Positions 8,758 through 16,447 of a stretch of 36,757 nt of DNA are shown here, in pieces (the stretch's first letter is position 1; the number at the start of each line of letters is the position of its first letter). The DNA comes from JBOGHU01 sp050742255. Its GTDB lineage: Bacteria; Actinomycetota; Acidimicrobiia; Acidimicrobiales; CADCSY01. The stretch covers positions 1 to 36,757 of the forward strand of contig JBOGHU010000137.1 in the NCBI GenBank assembly GCA_050742255.1, written 5' to 3'. The notes beneath the pieces are model-generated. The model saw nothing but the letters and a program-made list of their open reading frames with translations, did no database searches and was not told where the DNA came from. The position numbers and the translations under genes were made by a program.

Positions 8758-9524
8758 CCCCTCACCTTGACCACGCCGAGATCGAGGCGCTCCTCGGGGC
8801 CTATGCCCTCGACGCCGTCGAGGACGACGAGCGAGCTGTCGTCGGGGCCCACCTGTCCGTCTGCGCTCGCTGCCGGGGGGAGGTCGAGGTCCACCGCGAG
8901 GTGGCCGCCCTGCTGGCCCACAGCGGGGCGCCGGCTCCAGAGGGCCTGTGGAGCCGCATCGCCGAGGCCCTCGACGACGCACCGCCGGCGCTGTCGTTGG
9001 CCAGGGCGCCGGTGTCGCCGGCCCGGCCCCCTGCCGGCGGACGGGGGCGGCGGTCGTGGGGGGCCCGCGTCGTCGCCGTCGTGATGACGGCGGCGGCGGC
9101 GGTGATCGCGGTGCTGGCCGTGCAGGTGCGCAACCAGGACCGGCGGGTCGACGAGCTGAGCGAGCTGCTGGCGACCGACGGCGTGAGCAGCGCCTTCCAG
9201 TCGGCCCTGGCCGATCCCGACGCCAGGCTGGTGCAGCTGGCCTCCGCCGACCAGGAGCTCAAGATCAAGGCCCTTGTCACCGCAGACGGGCGGGGGTTCG
9301 TGTCGGCGGCGCCGCTGCCCCCCCTCGCCGAGGGGCGCACCTATCAGCTGTGGGCCGATCTCGGCGAGCGCCAGGTCTCCCTCGGGCTGCTGGGGCCCGA
9401 CCCCGACGTGGTGGCGTTCAAGGCCTTCCCCGGGGTGCTGGGCCTGGCCCTCACCGACGAGGCGGCGCCGGGCGTGGTGGTCTCCGAGCGGCCGGCGGTC
9501 GTCTCCGGGGCCCTGCCCGGCTAG
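8754..9524 (+). CDS. Membrane anti-sigma factor, RskA family
   Basis: 256-residue single-span regulator predicted to bind the sigma factor encoded just upstream. The N-terminal cytoplasmic domain carries a zinc-binding HxxxCxxC motif (H33, C37, C40) of the ZAS type. After a Pro/Ala-rich linker there is one transmembrane helix near residues 103-123 (ARVVAVVMTAAAAVIAVLAV) and a C-terminal extracytoplasmic RskA-type domain (TYQLWADLGERQVSLGLLG). The GTG start overlaps the sigma gene stop (GTGA), implying coupled synthesis in fixed proportion. RskA proteins are usually cleaved by regulated proteolysis; the inducing signal cannot be read here. Confidence 0.88.
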   Translation: MTPHLDHAEIEALLGAYALDAVEDDERAVVGAHLSVCARCRGEVEVHREVAALLAHSGAPAPEGLWSRIAEALDDAPPALSLARAPVSPARPPAGGRGRRSWGARVVAVVMTAAAAVIAVLAVQVRNQDRRVDELSELLATDGVSSAFQSALADPDARLVQLASADQELKIKALVTADGRGFVSAAPLPPLAEGRTYQLWADLGERQVSLGLLGPDPDVVAFKAFPGVLGLALTDEAAPGVVVSERPAVVSGALPG

Positions 9525-9577
9525 CCGGTCGGCGACCGAGCGCGTCTGATCACGTCGACCGTGTCGCCGCCGGCCGG

Positions 9578-9883
9578 TCAGGGCGGGGGTCGTCGGGATC
9601 GGCCGACACGACGGCCGACGGAGCGGAAGGCCCCTCTCGCCGTCCGGCCGGCGGTACGTCCGGCCTGGTCCGCAGTCCTCCTGGTGCGTTCGAGGGCGGC
9701 GGCGGCCCAGGCGTACTCGGTCCCGAGCACGGCGAAGCCGATGGCGACGACCAGGATCCCGGGCCCGGGCAGCACGAGCATGGCCGCGCCGGCCAAGACG
9801 AGGACGGCTCCCACGGCCGAGACTGCGATCCGCTTCGAGTTCCGGCCCAGGAAGCGCATCACCTCCGCCGGATCCGACGCCAT
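9578..9883 (-). CDS. Small PGPGW-type transmembrane protein
   Basis: 101 residues. A short cytoplasmic N-terminus is followed by two closely spaced hydrophobic helices (about residues 19-36 and 41-60) separated by the turn LVLPGPGILVV, the hallmark of the PGPGW / TIGR02611-like membrane family. The C-terminus is very basic (RRTADQAGRTAGRTARG and more Arg). Function is unknown in this family. It is convergent with the anti-sigma gene. The ATG at 9883 follows a TACAGT -10 box (minus strand) by 6 nt, so it is probably leaderless. Confidence 0.72.
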   Translation of the reverse strand: MASDPAEVMRFLGRNSKRIAVSAVGAVLVLAGAAMLVLPGPGILVVAIGFAVLGTEYAWAAAALERTRRTADQAGRTAGRTARGAFRSVGRRVGRSRRPPP

Positions 9884-9889
9884 GACGCC

Positions 9890-9895
9890 ACTGTA
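9890..9895 (-). promoter_or_regulatory. -10 box TACAGT of the PGPGW gene
   Basis: On the minus strand TACAGT lies 6 nt before the ATG at 9883. It forms a short divergent promoter region with the TAACGT box of the flavoprotein gene at 9945-9950. Confidence 0.45.
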
Positions 9896-9944
9896 GGTCC
9901 GGCCGTGCGGCGGCGCCGCGGCGTCGCGGGCGCCCCCGCCTCGC

Positions 9945-9950
9945 TAACGT
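9945..9950 (+). promoter_or_regulatory. -10 box TAACGT of the flavoprotein gene
   Basis: TAACGT ends 7 nt before the ATG at 9958 with no Shine-Dalgarno sequence, as expected of a leaderless transcript. Confidence 0.45.
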
Positions 9951-9957
9951 CGGCCCA

Positions 9958-11106
9958 ATGGCACGTGTCCTCATCCTGGGGGGCGGGTTCGGCGGGTTGG
10001 CGGCGGCCTCGGAGCTGCGGTCGACCCTGCCCAGCGGCGACGAGATCGTGGTCGTGTCGGCCTCGGACCGTTTCTTCATGGGGTTCGCCAAGCTGTGGGA
10101 CCTCGCCCGCCTCCGTCCGCTCGATCAGGGCACCCGCCCGCTGGCCGCCCTCGCCGACCGCGGGATCCGCTTCCTCCACGCCGAGGTGGGCGCGATCGAC
10201 CCGACGTCGGTCTCCGCCTCGACGACCTCAGGAGACCTGACAGGAGATGCCCTGGTGGTGGCGCTGGGCACCGTCCCCTCGCCCGGGCACCTCGATGTCC
10301 TCGCCGCGGGCGGGGGCTACAACCTCTATGACGCCGGGGACCTTCCCACCGCGCACGCCGCCCTCGACGGGGTCACGTCCGGGCGCGTCGTCGTCGCCAT
10401 CCTCGGCGGTCCTTTCAAGTGCCCGCCGGCGCCGTACGAGGCGGCGCTGATCGTCGATGACCGGCTGCGCCGAAGAGGCGTCCGCGACGACGTCGCCGTC
10501 GATCTCGTGACGCCCCAGCCGATGACGTTGCCGGCGGCGGGACCCGATGCCAGCCGTGTGGTCGCCGGCTACCTCGCCGATCGGGGCATCGGCCTGCTGG
10601 ACCGGCATGTGGTGTCCGGGGTCGAGGGGGATCGCCCCACGCTGGGGTTCCGGACGGGGGAGCAGCTCGACTACTCGGTGCTGCTCGCCGTCCCCGCCGA
10701 GAAGGTCCCCCCCGTCGTGGAGGCGAGCGCTCTCGTCGGGGCATCTGGGTTCATAGAGCCGGACCGCACCACCCTGCGCACTGCCCACGGCGGCGTGTAC
10801 GCGGTCGGCGACTGCACGAGCGTCCCCACCGCCACGGGCCAGCTCCCCAAGGCCGGCGTGTTCGCCGCGGCGCAGGGGCGGGTGGCGGCCCGCAACATCG
10901 CCAGCGACCTGTACGGAGGCGAGGGGGGCGAGCTCGACGGCCACGGGATGTGCTTCCTCGAGCTCCCCGGCCGGCTGGTGGGGATGTTGGAGGGGGACTT
11001 CTTCGCCGAGCCGGCGCCCGATGTCCGGCTGACCGAGGCGACCGAGGCGAACTTCGAGCGCAAGGCGGCCTACGAGGCGGACCGGCTGTCCGAGTGGCTG
11101 GGCTGA
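9958..11106 (+). CDS. FAD-dependent oxidoreductase, sulfide:quinone oxidoreductase-like
   Basis: 382-residue two-dinucleotide-fold flavoprotein. The N-terminal FAD-binding motif is ILGGGFGGLAAASEL (residues 6-20), a second nucleotide-binding segment is near 143-150 (RVVVAILG), and a C-terminal FAD contact is VYAVGDCTSVPT. C155 in FKCPPAPYE sits where sulfide:quinone oxidoreductase and flavocytochrome c sulfide dehydrogenase carry a redox Cys; C286 in VGDC may be its partner. These features favour sulfur chemistry over NADH dehydrogenase II, but the substrate is an inference. The end of the protein (EANFERKAAYEADRLSEWLG) is typical of SQR-like proteins. The gene is convergent with the cupredoxin-like lipoprotein gene. 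Confidence 0.75.
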   Translation: MARVLILGGGFGGLAAASELRSTLPSGDEIVVVSASDRFFMGFAKLWDLARLRPLDQGTRPLAALADRGIRFLHAEVGAIDPTSVSASTTSGDLTGDALVVALGTVPSPGHLDVLAAGGGYNLYDAGDLPTAHAALDGVTSGRVVVAILGGPFKCPPAPYEAALIVDDRLRRRGVRDDVAVDLVTPQPMTLPAAGPDASRVVAGYLADRGIGLLDRHVVSGVEGDRPTLGFRTGEQLDYSVLLAVPAEKVPPVVEASALVGASGFIEPDRTTLRTAHGGVYAVGDCTSVPTATGQLPKAGVFAAAQGRVAARNIASDLYGGEGGELDGHGMCFLELPGRLVGMLEGDFFAEPAPDVRLTEATEANFERKAAYEADRLSEWLG

Positions 11107-11125
11107 CCGGGCAGGCCCGACGTGG

Positions 11126-12130
11126 CTATCCGACGGTGAACGCCTCGTACATGTCGTAGGCGACGGCGTGGGGCGGGCCACCGGAGCGGTCCTGGATGAA
11201 GCAGGCCAGGAGGTAGGTCCGGCCCGACTCGAACTGTCTTCCCTCGGCCAGCTCGAAGTTGCTGCCCAGGCCGGCGCTGAAGACGCCGCTGAAGCCCACG
11301 TCCTCCGGCAGCGGCACCCCCTCGGGCGGCGGGGCGTCCTCCCCGGACTGGAGCAGCGCCTTGAAGGCCTCCTCGGCGGCGGCGACGTCGGTGCCCTCGG
11401 GGAAGACGCTAACGCTGGCGAAGTGGATCTCGTCGGGCCCGGTGTTGAGGAAGGTCACGGTGCTGTCACCGGCCTCGATGTCGGTTTCGAAGCCGTGGTC
11501 GACGGCGGTGATGGTGCCGTCCGCCTCGGGCAGCTCGGCATCGGGGTCTCCCGGGCCCACGGTCAGGGTCTGGGCCATGCCACGGGCGAAGTGCGGTGGG
11601 CCCGACGGCTCCTCCGCCTCGCCCTCTCCGATGCCTGACTCGGCGGTGGTCGACGTGGCGGCGGCCTCGGCGTCGCCGTCCAGGGCGCAGATCAAGGCGT
11701 AGGTCCCCTCGGCCACGGTGAAGGTCACGTCGGCCGACTCGCCGCCGGCGATATCGATCGGTGCCGCCACGTTCTCGGCATAGGCGGGGAGGGGACCACC
11801 CTCCAGCACCGGCGGGAAGTCCTCCAGGAGCTGCTCGAGCGACGTGTCGCCGATCTCCACCAGGGCCACCTCGTGGCGGACCTCGCCCTCGTTCTCGAAG
11901 CTCAGGTCGACCACGCCCGCCGACAGCTCGTCGGGCGCCTCGGTGAACTCGTAGTCGGTGCCCACGACGGTGACCGCCTGAGCCTCACCCTCGGCTGCGG
12001 TCGTGCCCGGAGCATCCTCAGCCGTGGTGCTCGTGCCGGTGGCGCCGCCGCCGTCGTCATCGTCGCCGCAGCCGGCCGCCACCAGCGCCAGCGCTGCCAA
12101 GATCGAGAACGATCGCTTCCAGCTGGACAT
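11126..12130 (-). CDS. Cupredoxin-like lipoprotein
   Basis: 334-residue exported lipoprotein. The signal peptide (KRSFSILAALALVAA) ends in a lipobox with the Cys at AAGC, followed by an acidic and Thr-rich linker. Two beta-rich repeats follow: residues about 50-155 (VTVVGTDYEFTEAPDELSAG, FENEGEVRHEVALVEIGD, GTYALICALDGD) and about 180-334 (TVTFLNTGPDEIHFASVSVF, GRTYLLACFIQDRSGGPPH). Each has the His-then-Cys spacing seen in plastocyanin-like domains (RHE and ALIC; IHF and LACF), so copper binding is possible but not shown. The ATG at 12130 is preceded by GGAGGGGGG. The gene ends 19 nt from the convergent SQR-like gene; a functional link is only suggested by position. Confidence 0.68.
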   Translation of the reverse strand: MSSWKRSFSILAALALVAAGCGDDDDGGGATGTSTTAEDAPGTTAAEGEAQAVTVVGTDYEFTEAPDELSAGVVDLSFENEGEVRHEVALVEIGDTSLEQLLEDFPPVLEGGPLPAYAENVAAPIDIAGGESADVTFTVAEGTYALICALDGDAEAAATSTTAESGIGEGEAEEPSGPPHFARGMAQTLTVGPGDPDAELPEADGTITAVDHGFETDIEAGDSTVTFLNTGPDEIHFASVSVFPEGTDVAAAEEAFKALLQSGEDAPPPEGVPLPEDVGFSGVFSAGLGSNFELAEGRQFESGRTYLLACFIQDRSGGPPHAVAYDMYEAFTVG

Positions 12131-12212
12131 CGATCCCCCCTCCGTGTCGACCGTGCTCCTTCTTGGTTCCCCACGAGCCTCGAGCCGGCCCCGGCTCTCG
12201 GGTGGCAGCATG

Positions 12213-12647
12213 CTATGGCAGTACCGGGCGGCCGTCGTGGCCAATGGGCCAGGCAGGGTTGTGGGCCACTTCCCATAGGTGCCCGTCGGGATCGGCGAAG
12301 TACCCCCCGTAGCCGCCCCACTCGGTGACCTGGGCTGGCTTCAGGACGGCGGCCCCAGCGTGCTCTGCAGTCCGGAGCGTGTCATCGACCTGCTCCCGGC
12401 TGTCGCAGTTGATGGCGAGGGAGACACCTCGGAACCCGGGTGACGTCGCGTTCGTCAGTCCGACGTCTGCCGCCAGATCGCCGGCACCCCAGAGCGCCAG
12501 GATTCCCCCGGCCGTCCGCAGGAAGCTGACCTCTCCCGGCACTGACGCCGATGACAGCGGCCAGCCGAGCCGTTCGTAGAACTCCGTTGATCGAGCGACG
12601 TCGATGACGCCCAGGGTGACGAGGGAGAGCCGAGCGGGGGCGGTCAT
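12213..12647 (-). CDS. Glyoxalase/bleomycin-resistance (VOC) family protein
   Basis: 144-residue vicinal-oxygen-chelate fold protein with two beta-alpha-beta-beta-beta units: LVTLGVIDVARSTEFYERLGW at the start and GYFADPDGHLWEVAHNP near the end, the latter containing the usual metal-binding Glu. The role is not predictable; relatives include metal-dependent lyases, dioxygenases and drug-binding proteins. The ATG at 12647 follows a CAGACT box (minus strand) by 7 nt, a variant of the leaderless -10 motif seen elsewhere here. It is divergent from the unknown gene at 12804. Confidence 0.82.
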   Translation of the reverse strand: MTAPARLSLVTLGVIDVARSTEFYERLGWPLSSASVPGEVSFLRTAGGILALWGAGDLAADVGLTNATSPGFRGVSLAINCDSREQVDDTLRTAEHAGAAVLKPAQVTEWGGYGGYFADPDGHLWEVAHNPAWPIGHDGRPVLP

Positions 12648-12743
12648 GCACGTCAGTCTGGCACGGTGGTGCGTGTTCCCGCCCGGGCCGACCTTGTGCG
12701 CGCCCGACCCGACCAGGGCCGGCTCCCCGCACACAAAGCCCTG

Positions 12744-12780
12744 TAGCGTCCGTCCGGCCCGGGCCGGGAGTGGCCGGACG
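12744..12780 (+). promoter_or_regulatory. -10 box and 9-bp inverted repeat upstream of the 12804 gene
   Basis: TAGCGT at 12744-12749 is a likely -10 box. Directly after it, CGTCCGGCC (12751-12759) and GGCCGGACG (12772-12780) form a perfect 9-bp inverted repeat around a 12-nt loop. It would lie at the very start of the transcript, as an operator or a 5' leader hairpin. Confidence 0.4.
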
Positions 12781-12803
12781 GGGCGGCGAGAGCGAAAGCG
12801 AAG

Positions 12804-13415
12804 ATGACGGACGGGAAGGGCACCGGCGCTGCCGAGTACAGGAGGATACCGCTCGGGGCGGCGGGGAAGGACCTGGTGCGGTCGTCGCTTCGCGAAGGGG
12901 GACGGACGCTCGGGAGGCTGCTGCTCGAGACGGTGGACCTCGCCGAGGGTGAGTGCTTCACCTACCTGCCGGAGGGCACCGACCGGGGACAGGTGACGGA
13001 CTTCATCCACGGTGGTGTGGCGAGCTTGGAAGCCTCCAAGCGTTGCGTCGAGCAGGTGGTCCGCCAACACGTCGTGACACGTGGCCCGGGTATCTTCGTC
13101 GCCGAGAACGCCTCTGCCGGATGCACCGATCTGGCGATCCGTCGGGACCCGAAGGGCGTGTTCTGCTACGGGGAGGAGGTGTACCACTGGGCCGAGGCCA
13201 GCGCCCAGCAGCCGGCCGACGTGCGTTCCGTCATGACGCGAGCAAGTTCGTGGGTGCTCAACTGCGTGGTGACGTCGCTGCCCTCCGCCGCCGGGGCGGC
13301 CTTCGTCTTCAGCAACTGCACGCTGGCCACGCTCGAGACGCTGGCCGAGCGCACGACGTTGATCGTCGCCAAGGCCTACGACGGCGAGGGGTACGTGACC
13401 TGGGTCAGGTCGTAG
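12804..13415 (+). CDS. Conserved-looking protein of unknown function
   Basis: 203 residues, no signal peptide and no membrane helix. I do not recognise a family. The sequence looks like a folded soluble protein with alternating helices and strands (GRLLLETVDLAEGECFTYLP, GPGIFVAENASAGCTDLAIR, LIVAKAYDGEGYVTWVRS) and five cysteines spread over its length. GC content and codon use match the neighbours. The start is the ATG at 12804; the Shine-Dalgarno sequence is weak, and a longer leader with an inverted repeat precedes it. It is convergent with the ABC transporter operon, leaving only 27 nt between the stops. Confidence 0.65.
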   Translation: MTDGKGTGAAEYRRIPLGAAGKDLVRSSLREGGRTLGRLLLETVDLAEGECFTYLPEGTDRGQVTDFIHGGVASLEASKRCVEQVVRQHVVTRGPGIFVAENASAGCTDLAIRRDPKGVFCYGEEVYHWAEASAQQPADVRSVMTRASSWVLNCVVTSLPSAAGAAFVFSNCTLATLETLAERTTLIVAKAYDGEGYVTWVRS

Positions 13416-13442
13416 TCGGGCCCGGGTTCCCGCACCCGCCGG

Positions 13443-14498
13443 TCAGCCCTCACCCCCCTCACCCACCTCCGGGTCGGCGAACAGGCACGCGCAGGGGTGG
13501 CCGTGCCCGAAGCGGTCGACCAGGGCCGGCTCGACCTCGGTGCAGCGGTCGGTGGCCCTCCAGCACCGGGTGCGGAACCGGCACCCAGAGGGGGGGTCGG
13601 TGGGGTCGGGGAGCTCGCCCCTCAGCACGATCCGTCCCCGCCGGCCCCGCTGGGTGGGGTCGGGCACCGGCACCGCCGAGAGCAGCGACTGGGTGTAGGG
13701 GTGGGTGGCGTGCCGGTAGATGGCGGCCCGGTCACCGATCTCCACGATCCGGCCCAGGTACATGACGGCCACCCGGTCGCAGAGGTGGCGGACGACCGAG
13801 AGGTCGTGGGCGATGAACAGGTAGGCCACGCCCAGCTCGTCGCGGAGGTGTTGGAGGAGGTTGAGGATCTGGGCCCGGATGGACACGTCGAGGGAGGAGA
13901 CCGGCTCGTCGAGGACCAGCACCTCGGGCTCGAGGGCCAGGGCCCGGGCGATGCCGACGCGCTGGCGCTGCCCGCCGGAGAGCTCGTGGGGGAAGCGCCC
14001 GGCGTGGCCGGGCTCGAGGCCCACCAGCTCCAGCAGCTCGCCCACCCGCCGCCGCCCACCCGAGAGGCGGTACCGGTGGTGGATGCGGAGGGGCTGGGCC
14101 ACGATCTGGCCTGCGGTCATCCGGGGGTTGAGGGAGGCGAAGGGGTCCTGGAAGACGATCTGGAGCTGGCGGCGGACCAGCGCCAGCTGGCGGCGCCGGA
14201 GGTGGGTGATGTCCTGGCCCTTGAACAGGATCCGGCCCCCGGTGGGCTCCAGCAGCCGGACGATGGTCCGCGCCAGGGTCGACTTGCCGCAGCCGGACTC
14301 GCCCACCAGCCCCAGCGCCTCCCCCGCCCGCAGCGAGAGGCTCACCCCGTCCACGGCCCGCACCGGGCCGCGGCCGCCCCGGCGCCCCCGTGGGGGGAAC
14401 CAGGTGACCACGTCGTCCACCACCAGCAGCTCGTCGCCCTCGGGTCGGATCTCCCCGGCCCGAGCGAGGGCGGCGGCCTCGAGCTCGGCCGTGGTCAC
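13443..14498 (-). CDS. Oligopeptide/dipeptide ABC transporter ATPase (OppF/DppF type)
   Basis: 351-residue ATP-binding subunit, last gene of a five-gene importer operon. Walker A is GLVGESGCGKST near residue 65, the Q-loop is in IVFQDPFASLNPR, the signature is LSGGQRQRVGIARALAL, Walker B is VLVLDEPVSSLD, and the H-loop is LFIAHDLSVV. The C-terminal oligopeptide/dipeptide extension is present and holds four cysteines (GCRFRTRCWRATDRC and a later HPCACLF), a spacing like the iron-sulfur-binding tail reported for mycobacterial DppD. The GTG start overlaps the stop of the preceding ATPase gene by four bases. Confidence 0.9.
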   Translation of the reverse strand: MTTAELEAAALARAGEIRPEGDELLVVDDVVTWFPPRGRRGGRGPVRAVDGVSLSLRAGEALGLVGESGCGKSTLARTIVRLLEPTGGRILFKGQDITHLRRRQLALVRRQLQIVFQDPFASLNPRMTAGQIVAQPLRIHHRYRLSGGRRRVGELLELVGLEPGHAGRFPHELSGGQRQRVGIARALALEPEVLVLDEPVSSLDVSIRAQILNLLQHLRDELGVAYLFIAHDLSVVRHLCDRVAVMYLGRIVEIGDRAAIYRHATHPYTQSLLSAVPVPDPTQRGRRGRIVLRGELPDPTDPPSGCRFRTRCWRATDRCTEVEPALVDRFGHGHPCACLFADPEVGEGGEG

Positions 14499-15535
14499 CG
14501 TCCCCGCCGGGCCGGCCCGGCCCCCGTGCCGCCGGCACCGACCAGCTCGGCGGCGAAGTGGCAGGCCGAGCGGCGGCCACCACCGCCGACCTCCGCCAGT
14601 GCCGGCCGCTCGGCCACGCAGCGCTCCCGGCCTCGGCGGAGAGGGCAGCGGGGGTGGAAGGGGCAGCCCGGCGGGGGGTCCACGAGGCTCGGGGGGGCCC
14701 CGGGGATGGCCGACAGCCGCTGGCCCTCCCCCTCGAGGCGGGGGAGGCTGGCCAGGAGGCCCTGGGTGTAGGGGTGGCGGGGGGCTGAGAAGATGCTCTC
14801 CACGTCACCGACCTCGACCACCCGCCCCGCGTACATGACCACCACCCGGTCGGCCATCTCGGCGATGACCCCGAGGTCGTGGGTGATGAGCACGGTGGCC
14901 GACCCGGTCTCGGCCTGGGCCGCCCGCAGCACGTCGAGGACCTGGGCCTGGATGGTGACGTCGAGGGCGGTGGTGGGCTCGTCGGCGATGAGCACCCTGG
15001 GCCGGTGGGCGATGGCCATGGCGATCATGGCCCGCTGGCGCATGCCCCCGGACCACTCGTGGGGGTAAGCCCGGGCCCGTGCGGCGGGGCGGGGGACGCC
15101 CACCACCTCCAGCAGCTCCACCGCCCGGGCCCACGCCGCCCGGGCGCCCAGGCCCCGGTCGTGGGCGCGCACCGCCTCGGCCACCTGCTGCCCCACGCGG
15201 TAGGCGGGGTGGAGCGAGGTCAGGGGGTCCTGGAAGACCATGGCCACCTCCCGGCCCCGGACCGCCCGGAGGTCCTTGCGGCCCAGGCCCAGCAGGTCCC
15301 GTCCGGCGAGGAGGACCTGGCCGGAGACGACCCGCCCCGGGGGCCTCGGGACCAGGCCCAGCACGGCCAGCACCGTCACCGTCTTGCCGCAGCCGGACTC
15401 GCCCACCACCCCGACCGTCTCCCCGGGGTGGACGTCGTAGCTCACCCCGTCGACGGCGTGCACCGTGCCCCCGGGGGTGTCGAACTCGACCACCAGGTCC
15501 CGGATGGACAGCGCCGCCGGCCCCCGGGCGGTCAC
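14495..15535 (-). CDS. Oligopeptide/dipeptide ABC transporter ATPase (OppD/DppD type)
   Basis: 346-residue partner ATPase. Walker A is VGVVGESGCGKTVT, the Q-loop is in MVFQDPLTSLHPAYR, the signature is WSGGMRQRAMIAMAIAH, Walker B is VLIADEPTTALD, and the switch His is in VLITHDLGVIAEM. The C-terminal extension again has conserved cysteines (GCPFHPRCPLRRGRERC, SACHF). A longer open frame extends upstream but overlaps the permease gene entirely; the GTG at 15535 is chosen because it overlaps the upstream stop by GTGA, like every other junction of this operon except oppC/oppB, and begins just before the ABC domain. Confidence 0.9.
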   Translation of the reverse strand: MTARGPAALSIRDLVVEFDTPGGTVHAVDGVSYDVHPGETVGVVGESGCGKTVTVLAVLGLVPRPPGRVVSGQVLLAGRDLLGLGRKDLRAVRGREVAMVFQDPLTSLHPAYRVGQQVAEAVRAHDRGLGARAAWARAVELLEVVGVPRPAARARAYPHEWSGGMRQRAMIAMAIAHRPRVLIADEPTTALDVTIQAQVLDVLRAAQAETGSATVLITHDLGVIAEMADRVVVMYAGRVVEVGDVESIFSAPRHPYTQGLLASLPRLEGEGQRLSAIPGAPPSLVDPPPGCPFHPRCPLRRGRERCVAERPALAEVGGGGRRSACHFAAELVGAGGTGAGPARRGR

Positions 15536-16440
15536 CGCGAGCCCCCCAGCACGTCGGTGAGGGCGTCGCTGAGCAGGTTCAGCCCCAGCACCGCCACGGC
15601 GATGGCCAGCCCGGGGAACACCGACAGCCACCACGCCACCCGCAGGAACCGCTGGGCCTGGCTGGCCAGGAAGCCCCAGCTCACCACGTTGGGGTCGCCC
15701 AGCCCGATGAAGCCCAGGCTGGCCTCGACCAGCAGCACCTGGGCCAGCACCAGGCCCAGGAAGACGGCCCCGGCGGGGAGGGCGTTGGGGAGGATCTCCC
15801 TGACCATGACCCGGGCGTCGGAGGCGCCGGCGGACCGGGCCGCCTCCACGAACTCCCGCTCCTTCAGCGACAGCACCTCGGCCCGGATGACCCGGGCCAG
15901 CAGGGCCCACGACGTCAGCCCCAGCACCAGGACCACCCGGTCCAGGCCCGGGCCGAAGAAGGCGATGACCACGATGGCCAGGAAGAACCGGGGCAGCACC
16001 TGGAACAGCTCGGTCAGCCGCATGAGGGCGTCGTCCGCCCGGCCGCCCCAGTAGCTGGAGAGGGTGCCCACGACCACGCCGATCACCAGCACCAGCGCTC
16101 CCACCCCGCCGGCCACCATGAGAGAGGTGCGGGCGCCGAGGATCACCCCGCTCAGCAGGTCCCGGCCCAGGCCGTCGGTACCCATGGGGTGCGACCACGA
16201 CGGGGGAGCCAGGGGGGGGCCCTCGACGGCGAAGGGGTCGGCGGGGGCCAGGAGGGGGGCGAGGACGCCCACCGCCACGACCAGAGCGGTGATCACTAGG
16301 CCGATGATCCCGGCGGGACGGCGCACCAGCCGGCGCAGCACCCCCCGCCGGGGACGGCCCGCGGCCGACCCCAGGCGGGGAGCGGGGAGCTCGGTGCTGA
16401 TGGGAGCGGGGCCCGGGTCGGTGGCGGTCAACGTCGTCAC
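15532..16440 (-). CDS. Peptide/nickel ABC transporter permease (OppC/DppC type)
   Basis: 302-residue inner-membrane permease. After a Pro/Ala-rich cytoplasmic N-terminus there is a first helix (IIGLVITALVVAVGVLAPLLA), then the OppC-type motif HPMGTDGLGRDLLSGVILG, four or five further helices, and the EAA loop that contacts the ATPases (FVEAARSAGASDARVMVREI). It forms a heterodimer with the OppB-type permease, whose stop lies 7 nt upstream of this GTG start. Substrate cannot be assigned from the permease. Confidence 0.9.
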   Translation of the reverse strand: MTTLTATDPGPAPISTELPAPRLGSAAGRPRRGVLRRLVRRPAGIIGLVITALVVAVGVLAPLLAPADPFAVEGPPLAPPSWSHPMGTDGLGRDLLSGVILGARTSLMVAGGVGALVLVIGVVVGTLSSYWGGRADDALMRLTELFQVLPRFFLAIVVIAFFGPGLDRVVLVLGLTSWALLARVIRAEVLSLKEREFVEAARSAGASDARVMVREILPNALPAGAVFLGLVLAQVLLVEASLGFIGLGDPNVVSWGFLASQAQRFLRVAWWLSVFPGLAIAVAVLGLNLLSDALTDVLGGSR

Positions 16441-16447
16441 CGTGCGG

